A stretch of DNA of 64,000 nucleotides, from assembly GCA_041940305.1 (NCBI GenBank), contig JBGTSJ010000021.1, positions 1-64,000 of the forward strand, given 5' to 3'. The notes beneath the pieces were generated by a model, which was not told where the DNA came from, searched no databases, and was given only the letters and a program-made list of their open reading frames with translations. This document shows positions 63,675 to 64,000 of the stretch, piece by piece. This DNA is from JBGTSJ01 sp041940305. Its GTDB lineage: Bacteria > Planctomycetota > Planctomycetia > Planctomycetales > Planctomycetaceae. Each line of letters begins with the position of its first letter. Within the stretch, counting starts at the first letter, position 1. The position numbers and the translations under genes were made by a program.

Positions 63675-64000
63675 ATGCCCGCCAAGATCACCTGGTTCGG
63701 CCACGCGGCATTTCAGATTGAGGCTTTCGGCAAGACGATCCTCATCGACCCGTTCCTGACCGACAACCCGTCCGCTCCCACAACGGCCGACACACTGCAC
63801 GCGGACGCCATCCTGCTGACCCACGGCCACGGAGACCACATTGGCGATACCGTCTCCATCGCCAGGCGGACCGGTGCGATGGTGATCGCGACTTACGAGA
63901 TCACGGCCTGGGCGGAGCGGCAGGGAGTCAGGCATACGCACGGTATGAACACCGGCGGCGCTCATTCGTTCGACTTCGGCACGGTGAAGCTGACGCATGC
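63675..64000 (+). CDS. UPF0173 metal-dependent hydrolase (N-terminal part)
   Basis: The gene is cut by the window edge after 108 codons. The visible part is a beta-lactamase-fold hydrolase: KITWFGHAAFQIEAFGKTIL-IDPFLTDNP, then the metal motif LTHGHGDHIGD with H50, H52, D54 and H55. This start and spacing are typical of the UPF0173 (YtkL-like) group. The start is ATG at 63675; the gene probably runs to about 230 residues. Confidence 0.93.
   Translation, partial: MPAKITWFGHAAFQIEAFGKTILIDPFLTDNPSAPTTADTLHADAILLTHGHGDHIGDTVSIARRTGAMVIATYEITAWAERQGVRHTHGMNTGGAHSFDFGTVKLTH

Overview
The window is a GC-rich bacterial chromosome segment. Its gene content points to a planctomycete: DUF1549/DUF1553 and DUF1501 cytochrome-associated proteins side by side, an EF-hand exported protein, a MoxR/DUF58/BatA/von Willebrand cluster, Tyr/Pro/Gly-rich exported proteins, and a ribosomal cluster with the gene losses and insertions described below. 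I assign no genus. I see no rRNA, tRNA, insertion sequence, prophage or CRISPR array.

Region 1 (1-20515) is one long + strand run that fuses the str, S10, spc and alpha operons: rpoC 3' end, rpsL, rpsG, fusA, rpsJ, rplC, rplD, rplW, rplB, rpsS, rplV, rpsC, rplP, rpmC, rpsQ, rplN, rplX, rplE, rpsN (zinc type), rpsH, rplF, rplR, rpsE, rplO, secY, map, rpmJ, rpsM, rpsK, rpoA, rplQ. Genes usual at these positions are missing: tuf (after fusA), rpmD (between rpsE and rplO), adk and infA (around map) and rpsD (after rpsK). Many spacers are not simple. They hold 7-bp-periodic repeats, long inverted repeats and a recurring leader of about 29 nt.

Region 2 (20587-25713) holds a putative zinc metallopeptidase, a membrane Ser/Thr kinase followed by apt (minus strand), a CbiX-like chelatase, a small phosphodiesterase, and a ROK-family kinase whose usual zinc motif is absent.

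Region 3 (25765-34610) is mostly cell-envelope and regulation: a lipoprotein, a CpaC-type secretin and a small proline-rich exported protein (minus strand); an exported Tyr-rich protein; a LarA-like protein divergent from an ECF sigma factor; a PspA-like coiled-coil protein; and a membrane-anchored protein of unknown function behind a promoter that carries a palindrome.

Region 4 (34625-55816) is a run of + strand genes: the DUF1549/DUF1553 and DUF1501 pair, a protein with about ten EF-hand loops, then a tightly packed 12-gene cluster, moxR-P1-P2-P3-DUF58-P4-P5-P6-BatA-P7-(1176-aa membrane protein)-(821-aa VWA protein). P1 to P7 are seven divergent paralogues of an exported protein family that I do not recognise. 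This is the best candidate for an undescribed system in the window.

Region 5 (55888-64000) carries a PiT phosphate permease, a zinc-ribbon protein, a Gfo/Idh/MocA oxidoreductase, a SlyX-like protein, an exported esterase, a DUF1015 protein, a rhodanese, an exported protein of unknown function and the start of a UPF0173 metal-dependent hydrolase cut by the window edge.
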